Below are positions 24,147 through 31,416 of a stretch of 37,252 nt of DNA, in pieces. Location of the stretch: contig JAIETF010000106.1 of NCBI GenBank assembly GCA_019745415.1, positions 1 through 37,252 on the forward strand, in the 5' to 3' direction. Numbering within the stretch: position 1 is the stretch's first letter; every line of letters starts with the position of its first letter. A program made the position numbers and the translations under genes. The notes beneath the pieces are model-generated. The model saw only the letters and a list, made by a program, of their open reading frames with translations. It ran no database searches and had not been told where the DNA came from. This DNA is from Candidatus Obscuribacterales bacterium (lineage in GTDB: Bacteria > Cyanobacteriota > Vampirovibrionia > Obscuribacterales > Obscuribacteraceae).

Positions 24147-26502
24147 TTCGACTGATACCAATGCCGGTTATTCTTACAAGACCAAAAAGCAAAAGCAAAA
24201 GACCCAAACAAGCTAAAGCAAGCCCCTTCTTCAAAGAGTCTGATTCGAACTTCATCTCTAAGCTATGCCTGCCTTCCGGCACAATCACGGCACGGAAAGC
24301 AGCATTCGCCCTGATTATCTCAACAGGACGGTTATCTAAATAAGCCTTCCAGCCTGGGTAAAACTGATCAGACAAGACAAAGAAAGCCGGGCGTCGCGCA
24401 TCAATTTGAAAGAGTAGTGCTGTTTCTCGATCTTGCATTTGCTTTACGGAGCCCAAGTCCAAGGACGAACTACCCAATTCGTTTAGACGCCTTATCTCCA
24501 CCGCCTGTTCTAAGGTCACTTCACTAAAGAGAACATGCCGCAAGGGGCGATAACTGCTGCCGTCAGGCAAAAGAGAAGTTCTAATCGACTTTAGGCAGTC
24601 GTTAGTGTCGAGAACAATAGCGTTGGGTACCAAACGCGCCCGAGGCAAGACTCGCCTGTTTTCGAAATAAAGAATACCACCGTCTTCTTTTTTAACTTGC
24701 CAATGTGTATTTCCTGATACTATTTGCGGTGGCACTTCCACCTTTGGCACGGTGACATATTTTACTGAAGCCACGTCAAAGGCTCTATTCTCGGGCTTAA
24801 GATACCAGGGAGGCTTCATAAAGCCACCTTCGGCAATCCCCATCAATCGAGCATAGGTCCAAGGCATTAGCGGTTCATAACCCGAAGCGCTTGGCACTTG
24901 CCAAAGACGACTGAGGTTGGGCGGATATTCTCGATTCTCGCCCTCCAAGCCCTTGAGCGGAAATACCCTATAACCCCCCTCTTGTAGTTCCTTTCTCAAT
25001 TGCTCGGTGCCGGCAGGAGCTTGGCAGCTAGAAAGGGGCGCCGAATATTGTCGCCACTCTGCCGTAACGCCGTAAACCATGATTGCTAAAGCAGCTGCGA
25101 AGAAGAGAACAAGACGATTGCTAAGCCTTAGAGGGCTTCTTAAGTAATAGAAGAGCGCCAATGTGGAAAGGAGAAAATTAGTGGAGAGACCGCCGGCCAC
25201 AAGATAGAGCATGACCTTAAAATGCTTCATTAGGCCCCGTCCTCGCCAAAAATCGAACAAATCGAAGGGACGTCCGTCGCAGCCGGGTCGCCTGGAAAGC
25301 TGCTCCACCCGAGCAATGGCGCAAGCGACAAGCACGGCTGAGGCAAAGACAGTCAAGAGTAGTATGCGAAATTGTCCGCGAAAATGTCCAAAGAGCGGCA
25401 GCTGATAGACCAGGAAAGAAAATGGCGATGCCGCCAAAAGAGCAATGACGAAGCTAAGACAAACAGCAAGCAGAAAGAAATAAATCAGTGGTTGCCGAAT
25501 GCGCTTAATGGCAACGGCCAAAGACAAAAGCAAAGGGGCAATACCGAAATAAATGTAGCCTGGCGCAGGTCCCTGACCGACTTCGGTCAAACTACCGAGG
25601 GTACCATAGCGCCCACCCATTAAATAGGGAAAAACAAAGCCGACAAAATCGGTGAGACTGCCTTGTCCGACCTGAAAATCCTCTAGGCGAAAGAATGGAC
25701 GCCCGGAAAAACTATTTAGCTCGAAACTAGGCAAAATCTGAGGAAGCGCCAGGAGCGCACCACAGAACAAGAAGTAGAAGGGCGCCACCAATCTAGCCAA
25801 AGAACTTTCCCAAGGGCTGCAAAATGAGGCAAACGCAGCGGTAAATAGCAAAACATAGACAGCGGTTTGAGGATGCCCGGCAAAAACACAAGAGGCAGTC
25901 AGTAAGGACAAAGCCAGGGCGGAAAACAGGCGAATACGAGGCTCTTTATCACGATTCAGCCTCAGTACAAAATAGAGAAGAAAGGGCAAATGCATTCCGG
26001 CATGCAGAATTTGCACATGGTTGAGCTCGGAAATGAAGAAACCACTGCCACCAAAGCAGATACCGGCAAGCAAAGCACCGAACTTGGAGCCGGTGAGCCG
26101 CCGCAGAAATAGAAAAGTGCCCAGCATAGCTAGCAAGAGCGGCGATAGCTGATAGAGATTGAAGCCCCAAAAGAGATGCCGACAAAGCTGCATGAGCGGA
26201 TAAAAGGTGGAGACCTGAGGGTCGGCCAGCACAGGGAAGCCACAAAGTAGATTTGGCGTCCATTGCTGTTCTGACGAAGCAAAGGCAGGATAATTCTGTA
26301 CTCTACCATCTTCATAGGCAAGCAGCAGGTTATCGGTAAGCAGCGGCTGAAAAATGACCCCCAAATAAAGCATGTAAATCAAGACAGCCAGTGCCAAGCT
26401 GAATCCCTTGCCTTTAGATAAAGACGCAGGTGCAATATGGGTCTCAGAGACTAGACCAGACGCCGCAGCTGTCTCCCCAAGCTTTGCCTCTATCTCGGTC
26501 AA
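24136..26502 (-). CDS. YfhO-family polytopic membrane protein, 788 aa
   Basis: A large GT-C-like integral membrane protein with about a dozen helices and a C-terminal extracytoplasmic domain ending in a final helix. The C-terminal segment FYPGWKAYLDNRPVEIIRAN, followed by AFRAVIVPEGRHSLEMKF, is the hallmark of the YfhO family, members of which in Firmicutes help glycosylate lipoteichoic acid. The N-terminal part has LLAYEDGRVQNYPAF in the first loop, where GT-C enzymes keep acidic residues. A TTG at 26502 is the only reasonable start: it overlaps the preceding gene's stop by four bases (TTGA), and the next ATG would cut the first helix. The glycan substrate is unknown. Confidence 0.8.
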   Translation of the reverse strand: MTEIEAKLGETAAASGLVSETHIAPASLSKGKGFSLALAVLIYMLYLGVIFQPLLTDNLLLAYEDGRVQNYPAFASSEQQWTPNLLCGFPVLADPQVSTFYPLMQLCRHLFWGFNLYQLSPLLLAMLGTFLFLRRLTGSKFGALLAGICFGGSGFFISELNHVQILHAGMHLPFLLYFVLRLNRDKEPRIRLFSALALSLLTASCVFAGHPQTAVYVLLFTAAFASFCSPWESSLARLVAPFYFLFCGALLALPQILPSFELNSFSGRPFFRLEDFQVGQGSLTDFVGFVFPYLMGGRYGTLGSLTEVGQGPAPGYIYFGIAPLLLSLAVAIKRIRQPLIYFFLLAVCLSFVIALLAASPFSFLVYQLPLFGHFRGQFRILLLTVFASAVLVACAIARVEQLSRRPGCDGRPFDLFDFWRGRGLMKHFKVMLYLVAGGLSTNFLLSTLALFYYLRSPLRLSNRLVLFFAAALAIMVYGVTAEWRQYSAPLSSCQAPAGTEQLRKELQEGGYRVFPLKGLEGENREYPPNLSRLWQVPSASGYEPLMPWTYARLMGIAEGGFMKPPWYLKPENRAFDVASVKYVTVPKVEVPPQIVSGNTHWQVKKEDGGILYFENRRVLPRARLVPNAIVLDTNDCLKSIRTSLLPDGSSYRPLRHVLFSEVTLEQAVEIRRLNELGSSSLDLGSVKQMQDRETALLFQIDARRPAFFVLSDQFYPGWKAYLDNRPVEIIRANAAFRAVIVPEGRHSLEMKFESDSLKKGLALACLGLLLLLFGLVRITGIGISRNDL

Positions 26503-28052
26503 CCGCCACTGCCTTTTAGATCTGCTCTAACGTCTCGCACTAGTATACAAGCGCCTTGCCCATGATATATCTCTGTAAAGCCTCGAGTCTTGATGAGCTT
26601 CACCAGAGGATAATCTTCATTCAAAAACACCCAGTCAATTTTATACTTATCGATGAGACTTGCCCAGCCCTCTTTACCTGCCGCCATTGTATGGAAGTCA
26701 CGAATTAAGTCATAGGGATAAGCATCAAATCTGGTATCGATAAAGACCTGCGCCTTTGTGCCAAGTTTTTCGATCATCACATCACCGTACTGTGGGTCGT
26801 TGAGCAAGTTACCTGCCGGCCTCTCGTTTTTTATCAAATCTAGGGCTTGAAAAGGCGGCTGAAAACCTATCGTAGCCATGGGCAAGACCAGCTTAAAAGT
26901 GGCAGCAGAAAAATTGGCGCCAAAGACCAAACAAAACAAGCAACCAGCAATTAAAAGCAGCTTGTCTACTCCAGATTTCGTGCCTACTTCAGATTTCTTG
27001 CCTACCGACTCAGACTTTAAAGCAGCCAAGACGACATAGAGCAGAGATAGACAGGCAAAGACAACCATGCGCCTATGCAGAAAAGCACTAGCAGTGAGAG
27101 CCGAAGAAAAAACAATGAGCGGCAGACTGTGGCAAACCCGACGTCTGGGCTCAGCCAAAAACAATGAGACAATGACGATAAGCGCTGTCAGAACAATTAG
27201 CCAAAAGAAAGGCAAATACTCACTGGTAAATAAATCACGCGTGGTCAGCGGCAAAAGCTCCACAATATACTGGTTAACCTTGGCAAAAAAGAGTTTCGGC
27301 AAATAAGCAAACAGCGAGAAGCCATATGGATTAATCAAACAACCAAGAGTTGATATCAGCACTAGAATCGCCCGCATTTTCAGCTTTTCACGCTCAAAGA
27401 AAGAGGCATGCACCAACAAAAGTAGAAGATATAGCAAACCCAGCACAAAACCGGCATGTAGATTGGCAGAGAAAACGAAAAGGAAAAAAGCGAGCGTATA
27501 AGCCAATCTTGGACGCTTTATCTTAGCCAGATCGAAAGAGAATAGGAAAGACAACAAGACTAGGGTAAAAAGTTCCGGTCTGAGATAAATATGGAAAAAA
27601 CTACCATTCAAAGCTAGAGCGCCGACAAAGAGCCAGACCAGATTGAGATAAGCGCGCCTGCTTTTATATGCATCCTGAATATAAGCATACTGAAAAGGCA
27701 AAAAGATAAAGACCAGTAAAGCGAGAAAACCAACCAAGATCACTTGCATGAGAGGACCGCCCAAGGAATAGACAGAGGCGAAGATCACTTCGGAAAGCCA
27801 TTGATACTTCACAAAAGGACCGCCTCCATAAGACGACAAGGTCCAAGAAAACTGGTCGCGATAAAGAGAATGCAGAGGATCGCAGAGAAGTTGGCGTCCG
27901 CTGCCGGTGAGAAAGCTGGAGTCGGGATCGGCCAAAGCGAATAGCGACAAGAGCCAGCCCCAATAAAGCACCTGAATAAACAGAGGTATGACCGGGATTA
28001 TTTTCAGAGTCAGTCTGAAGATCAGGCTATTGATACTTGACCGAGCAACCAT
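26499..28052 (-). CDS. GT-C-like polytopic membrane protein, 517 aa
   Basis: About ten to twelve membrane helices are followed by a soluble C-terminal domain (AGNLLNDPQYGDVMIEKL, then QVFIDTRFDAYPYDLI) of the kind found in bacterial membrane proteins related to polyprenyl-phosphate glycosyltransferases. Early loops contain acidic residues (ADPDSSFLTGSGRQ). A sugar-transferase role is inferred from topology and the neighbouring YfhO-family gene. The ATG at 28052 lies inside the upstream thioredoxin-like gene (26-base overlap), with no clear SD. Stop and next start overlap by four bases, indicating tight coupling with the YfhO-family gene. Confidence 0.7.
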   Translation of the reverse strand: MVARSSINSLIFRLTLKIIPVIPLFIQVLYWGWLLSLFALADPDSSFLTGSGRQLLCDPLHSLYRDQFSWTLSSYGGGPFVKYQWLSEVIFASVYSLGGPLMQVILVGFLALLVFIFLPFQYAYIQDAYKSRRAYLNLVWLFVGALALNGSFFHIYLRPELFTLVLLSFLFSFDLAKIKRPRLAYTLAFFLFVFSANLHAGFVLGLLYLLLLLVHASFFEREKLKMRAILVLISTLGCLINPYGFSLFAYLPKLFFAKVNQYIVELLPLTTRDLFTSEYLPFFWLIVLTALIVIVSLFLAEPRRRVCHSLPLIVFSSALTASAFLHRRMVVFACLSLLYVVLAALKSESVGKKSEVGTKSGVDKLLLIAGCLFCLVFGANFSAATFKLVLPMATIGFQPPFQALDLIKNERPAGNLLNDPQYGDVMIEKLGTKAQVFIDTRFDAYPYDLIRDFHTMAAGKEGWASLIDKYKIDWVFLNEDYPLVKLIKTRGFTEIYHGQGACILVRDVRADLKGSGG

Positions 28053-28689
28053 AAGCCTGGGTGCTTGCTACCGTGGGAGCCTGACCCTTGAGCAATGCAT
28101 CGAGGGCAGCTTTTACATAGTTCTTAGATGTCTTCACATCTTCGGCATCGGTACTGCGCTTATCATCAATAGCGCCGGAATAAGCCAACTTACCGACCTT
28201 GTCAATAACAAACATATGCGGCGTGGTCTTGGCTCCGAACATACGTCCCACCTTACCATCGGCATCTATGAGGATATCGGTCGGTTTTCCACCTTTATCA
28301 GCCATTGCTTTGAGATGCTCCGCACCTTCGGCATAGCCTTGCTTACCCTTGGCCGAAGAACAGATTGAAAGCCAAACCACGCCTTTTTCGGTATAGGTTT
28401 TCTGCAGTCCCTGCATGTTGCCGCCGTCATAATGCTTTTGTACAAAGGGGCAACCCATATTGAACCATTCCAAAACAACCAACTTGCCTTTGTAATCGGA
28501 GAGCTTGACTTGCTTACCTTTAGCATCTGGCAAGCTGAAATCCGGCGCTGCGGCACCAGTGCTAAGCTCGGGCAAACTGCCAGACTGAGCTCTGACAAAG
28601 CCGCCATCGGCAAATTCGTTGGCTACAACAGCACCGGTGATCACCAAAAGAACTGCTAGTTTTTGCGTGATTTTAGATGCAACGTCCAT
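28027..28689 (-). CDS. Exported thioredoxin-fold (AhpC/TlpA-like) protein, 220 aa
   Basis: A signal peptide or anchor spans about 9-24, and the mature part has the thioredoxin fold: PDFSLPDAKGKQVKLSDYKG, then LEWFNMGCPFVQKHY with Cys80 in a CPFV motif rather than CxxC, and TPHMFVIDKVGKLAYSG with the cis-Pro. This NxGCPFVxKHY type of redoxin keeps one N-terminal cysteine; Cys110 and the C-terminal Cys215 (YGCSVKY) could serve as resolving partners. A periplasmic peroxidase or thiol-redox role is likely but not certain. AGAGG lies about nine bases before the ATG at 28689. It is first in a four-gene overlapping cluster. Confidence 0.85.
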   Translation of the reverse strand: MDVASKITQKLAVLLVITGAVVANEFADGGFVRAQSGSLPELSTGAAAPDFSLPDAKGKQVKLSDYKGKLVVLEWFNMGCPFVQKHYDGGNMQGLQKTYTEKGVVWLSICSSAKGKQGYAEGAEHLKAMADKGGKPTDILIDADGKVGRMFGAKTTPHMFVIDKVGKLAYSGAIDDKRSTDAEDVKTSKNYVKAALDALLKGQAPTVASTQAYGCSVKYQ

Positions 28690-28814
28690 AGTAAATGCCT
28701 CTGTTCAGAAGGGACATATATACTAATTGAGACAATTAAAACGGTCAAATATCATTATGTTTTGAACGCCAATTGGTCTTGGCAAGAACAACCACGAAGG
28801 CGCTGTCAAGAGAC

Positions 28815-28820
28815 TATAAT
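28815..28820 (+). promoter_or_regulatory. -10 box upstream of tRNA-Ala(CGC)
   Basis: A perfect TATAAT ends 14 bases before the first tRNA base. That distance would place the transcript start a few bases before the tRNA. No good -35 box stands 16-18 bases upstream, so the promoter may depend on other contacts. Confidence 0.5.
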
Positions 28821-28834
28821 TTTATCGTTCGAGC

Positions 28835-28907
28835 GGGGATATAGCTCAGTTGGTAGAGCGCACGGATCGCACCCGTGAGGCCAGGGGTTCGAATCCCCTT
28901 ATCTCCA
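28835..28907 (+). tRNA. tRNA-Ala (anticodon CGC)
   Basis: A 73-base cloverleaf: acceptor GGGGATA pairs with TATCTCC (one G-U), D arm GCTCAGTTGGTAGAGC, anticodon stem CACGG/CCGTG around loop ATCGCAC (anticodon CGC, codon GCG), T arm AGGGG-TTCGAAT-CCCCT, discriminator A. CCA is not encoded. The body matches the alanine pattern. It stands alone, 96 bases before the SbtA-like gene on the same strand. Confidence 0.96.
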
Positions 28908-29003
28908 GATCTTTTTAGTCTTCTATTTGCATCATCACAATTTGCGAACAATCGACTGTTAGGCTCAAAGCAGTCGAGATGGAGAAACGCGGAGACTTTT
29001 ACG

Positions 29004-30659
29004 ATGAGAAAAATCTGGTTCAGGCTAGCTGCCTGCTTTCTGGCTCTTGCTTCTTTTACTTTCTTATTCAACCAAGCAGTGGCCGGAGCCGGGCAATCTA
29101 AGGTAGGTGAGAGCAAACCAGAAGTCAAACTGACAGATATTGAAGCCGGCGGACCAACCCTTACTGTCGATAGCAAGAACGATAAACCTCACAGCCTGCA
29201 TACTTGCAGCAACTGCCTGATTACAATCAACGGGGCGCTAGCAAAAGTGCAAGACCTCAAGCCCGGCGACGAAATCAAGGCGCTGATTGAAAAAGACGGT
29301 TTGGTTTCGGTGCTCAAAGCTGAAAGAGCAGAGACAGGCATCATTCTAGGTCGCACCGCCGACGCCACCAATTCCGACAAGCCGAGTCAAGGTCTCTTTA
29401 TCACCAGCGACTTTGTCGCCAAGCGACCGCTAAAGATAAGCGACCAAACCAAAGTCAGTCTTAATGGACAAATCGCCAATCTGCAAGCCCTTAAGCAAGG
29501 TGACAAGGTAAAAATCTACGAAGACGACCAAGGCAAAATTCTAAATATAGCTGTAGAAAGAAAAACATTTATTACCCACTTCCTAGAGAACGTCAAAAAG
29601 AACCTTTTCAAGCCAATCCTGCTTTTCTTTTATCTCGGCTTCTCCATTCCATTGCTCAAAGTTGCTTTTGAATTTCCCAAATCAATCTATCAAGGGCTGA
29701 CAATCTATCTGCTTATATCCATAGGCTGGCACGGCGGCGAAGAACTTGCCGACCTGAGCGGCAATACTCTTAAGCAGGCACTCAACTTCCTCACCCTGGG
29801 CTTCTGCACAAATACACTCATAGGCTTCCTCGCCTATTTCATCTTACGCAACCTGGTGCCAAAAATGCGCAAAATAGATGCGGCCACGGTCTCAGCCTAT
29901 TATGGCTCAGATTCGGCCGGTACATTTGTGACGGCACTGGGTGTCTTGCAAAGCCTGAAAATAGCCTACGCTGCCTATATGCCTGTCATGCTCGCCGTCA
30001 TGGAAATTCCAGGTTGCCTGGTCGGTCTTTATCTTGTATCAAAATTGCGCAACAAAGGCATGGATGCAAACGGCAATATGCCGGGCGAAAAAGACTACGA
30101 CCAAACAAAAGTCAATAAAACAGATAAGAAAAGTGCCATAGAAATAGCCCGGGAGGTAGTGCTGAACCCCGGATTATTTCTGCTCTTCGGCGGCATTCTT
30201 ACCGGCTACTTGGGTCGCCTGCAGGGCTATTCTGTAGTCGAGGCCAATGACAAACTTTTCGTTTCACTCTTCCAGGGCATGCTCTGCCTCTTCCTCTTAG
30301 AAATGGGCATGACCGCAGCAAGCCGTCTCAAAGATCTGAAGCAAGCGAGCTTTCCTTTCATCGCCTTCGGACTGATAGCCCCTAACTTGTTTGCCATCTT
30401 GGGCATCAGTGTCGCTATTCTCTTTAGCCGCTTCAGCCACGAACCTCTCCAGCTTGGTACTTATGTTCTCTTTGCAGTACTTTGTGCCGCCGCCTCATAT
30501 ATCGCCGTGCCGGCCATCCAAAGACTGGCTATACCAGAAGCCAGCCCCACTCTGCCCTTGGCCTCATCGCTTGGACTGACCTTCTCATACAATGTCACGC
30601 TCGGCATCCCCTTGTACTTAATGATTACCGAAAGTCTGCTCACTATTTTTCCGATCTGA
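29004..30659 (+). CDS. SbtA-family bicarbonate transporter with an added periplasmic domain, 551 aa
   Basis: Residues 200-551 match SbtA, the Na+-dependent bicarbonate permease of cyanobacteria: about ten helices, with YYGSDSAGTFVTALGVLQSL in the first half and AIPEASPTLPLASSLG near the C-terminus, where SbtA has equivalent substrate-site segments. SbtA normally begins at its first helix. Here residues 1-28 are a signal peptide (VAGAG cleavage region) and 30-190 an extra domain with HTCSNC (Cys68, Cys71) and two copies of a beta-rich unit (about 73-110 and 151-187; QDLKPGDEIKAL and QALKQGDKVKIY). The ATG at 29004 has GGAGA eight bases upstream; a longer frame from 28875 would overlap the tRNA. 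No sbtB gene is adjacent. Substrate is inferred from the family. Confidence 0.82.
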   Translation: MRKIWFRLAACFLALASFTFLFNQAVAGAGQSKVGESKPEVKLTDIEAGGPTLTVDSKNDKPHSLHTCSNCLITINGALAKVQDLKPGDEIKALIEKDGLVSVLKAERAETGIILGRTADATNSDKPSQGLFITSDFVAKRPLKISDQTKVSLNGQIANLQALKQGDKVKIYEDDQGKILNIAVERKTFITHFLENVKKNLFKPILLFFYLGFSIPLLKVAFEFPKSIYQGLTIYLLISIGWHGGEELADLSGNTLKQALNFLTLGFCTNTLIGFLAYFILRNLVPKMRKIDAATVSAYYGSDSAGTFVTALGVLQSLKIAYAAYMPVMLAVMEIPGCLVGLYLVSKLRNKGMDANGNMPGEKDYDQTKVNKTDKKSAIEIAREVVLNPGLFLLFGGILTGYLGRLQGYSVVEANDKLFVSLFQGMLCLFLLEMGMTAASRLKDLKQASFPFIAFGLIAPNLFAILGISVAILFSRFSHEPLQLGTYVLFAVLCAAASYIAVPAIQRLAIPEASPTLPLASSLGLTFSYNVTLGIPLYLMITESLLTIFPI

Positions 30660-30721
30660 TCACAAGCTAAACACAATCTATTGCTAAAACTAGACAGAAC
30701 ATATATTTCCAACTCTATCTA

Positions 30722-30735
30722 TTCAAAATTTTGAA
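30722..30735. promoter_or_regulatory. Perfect 14-base palindrome just before the response regulator start
   Basis: TTCAAAA/TTTTGAA is a perfect palindrome ending three bases before the ATG at 30739, where an SD would normally lie. None is seen. Upstream are TTGCTA (30681-30686) and TATATT (30702-30707), separated by 15 bases, a possible promoter. The palindrome could be an operator, for example for autoregulation, but AT-rich palindromes also arise by chance. Confidence 0.35.
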
Positions 30736-30738
30736 AAT

Positions 30739-31416
30739 ATGGCAAAGATTCTGATTGTGGAAGATGAGGTCGATTTAGCGGAGCTGATAAGTTCCTGGCT
30801 CTCTCGACAGGGTCACGCTACCGAAACTTTCAACAACGGCGATGATGCGCTGCTTGAGCTAAGGCAGTACAAAAACATCTATGACTTACTCATATTAGAC
30901 GTCAGGGTAGATGGAAAGTCGGGGCTCGATCTTTGTAAACTCTATAGACAAGAGGGCGGCTTGGCGCCAATCATGGTAATTACAGCCCAAGATTCTTTAG
31001 ATATGATGGAAAAAGCCTTCAGCCTCGGTGCCGATGATTACATAGGCAAACCATTTCATCTGAAAGAACTAGAAGTGCGCACCGAAGGTCTGCTAAGGCG
31101 GGGACATCTACCCGATACTAAGTCATTTCAAATAGGGGACATTGAGCTCGATACAGCTCTTAGACAAGTAAAGAAAAAAGGACAGATTGTCCATCTCTCC
31201 CCCAAGGAATACGCACTACTAGAGCTATTTCTTAAACACCCTCATCATATCTTCTCAGCCGAAGAAATATTGAGGAGGATCTGGGAGGCAGACATCGATG
31301 CCATGAATGACACTGTCAGAGGGCATATCAACAGGTTGCGCAAAAAATTAGATAAGCGAGAGGGCGAATCGATAATCTCGAATATCTACGGTGTAGGTTA
31401 CAAGCTGAATTCATAG
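30739..31416 (+). CDS. OmpR/PhoB-family response regulator, 225 aa
   Basis: An N-terminal receiver domain (1-120) has the phosphoacceptor Asp54 (LLILDVR), acidic pocket EDE at 8-10, Thr82 (VITAQ) and Lys104 (GKPF). The C-terminal winged helix (about 128-225) includes LSPKEYALLELFLKHP, the recognition helix VRGHINRLRKKLD and GVGYKLNS. Such proteins bind DNA after phosphorylation by a sensor kinase; none is adjacent, so the partner is unknown. The start has no SD and is preceded by a palindrome. Its 3' end overlaps the convergent kinase gene by six bases. Confidence 0.92.
   Translation: MAKILIVEDEVDLAELISSWLSRQGHATETFNNGDDALLELRQYKNIYDLLILDVRVDGKSGLDLCKLYRQEGGLAPIMVITAQDSLDMMEKAFSLGADDYIGKPFHLKELEVRTEGLLRRGHLPDTKSFQIGDIELDTALRQVKKKGQIVHLSPKEYALLELFLKHPHHIFSAEEILRRIWEADIDAMNDTVRGHINRLRKKLDKREGESIISNIYGVGYKLNS

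Noticed and set aside
28875..29003. N-terminal extension of the SbtA-like gene starting inside the tRNA-Ala
   Set aside because: It would translate tRNA sequence. The ATG at 29004 has an SD eight bases upstream and begins a clear signal peptide.
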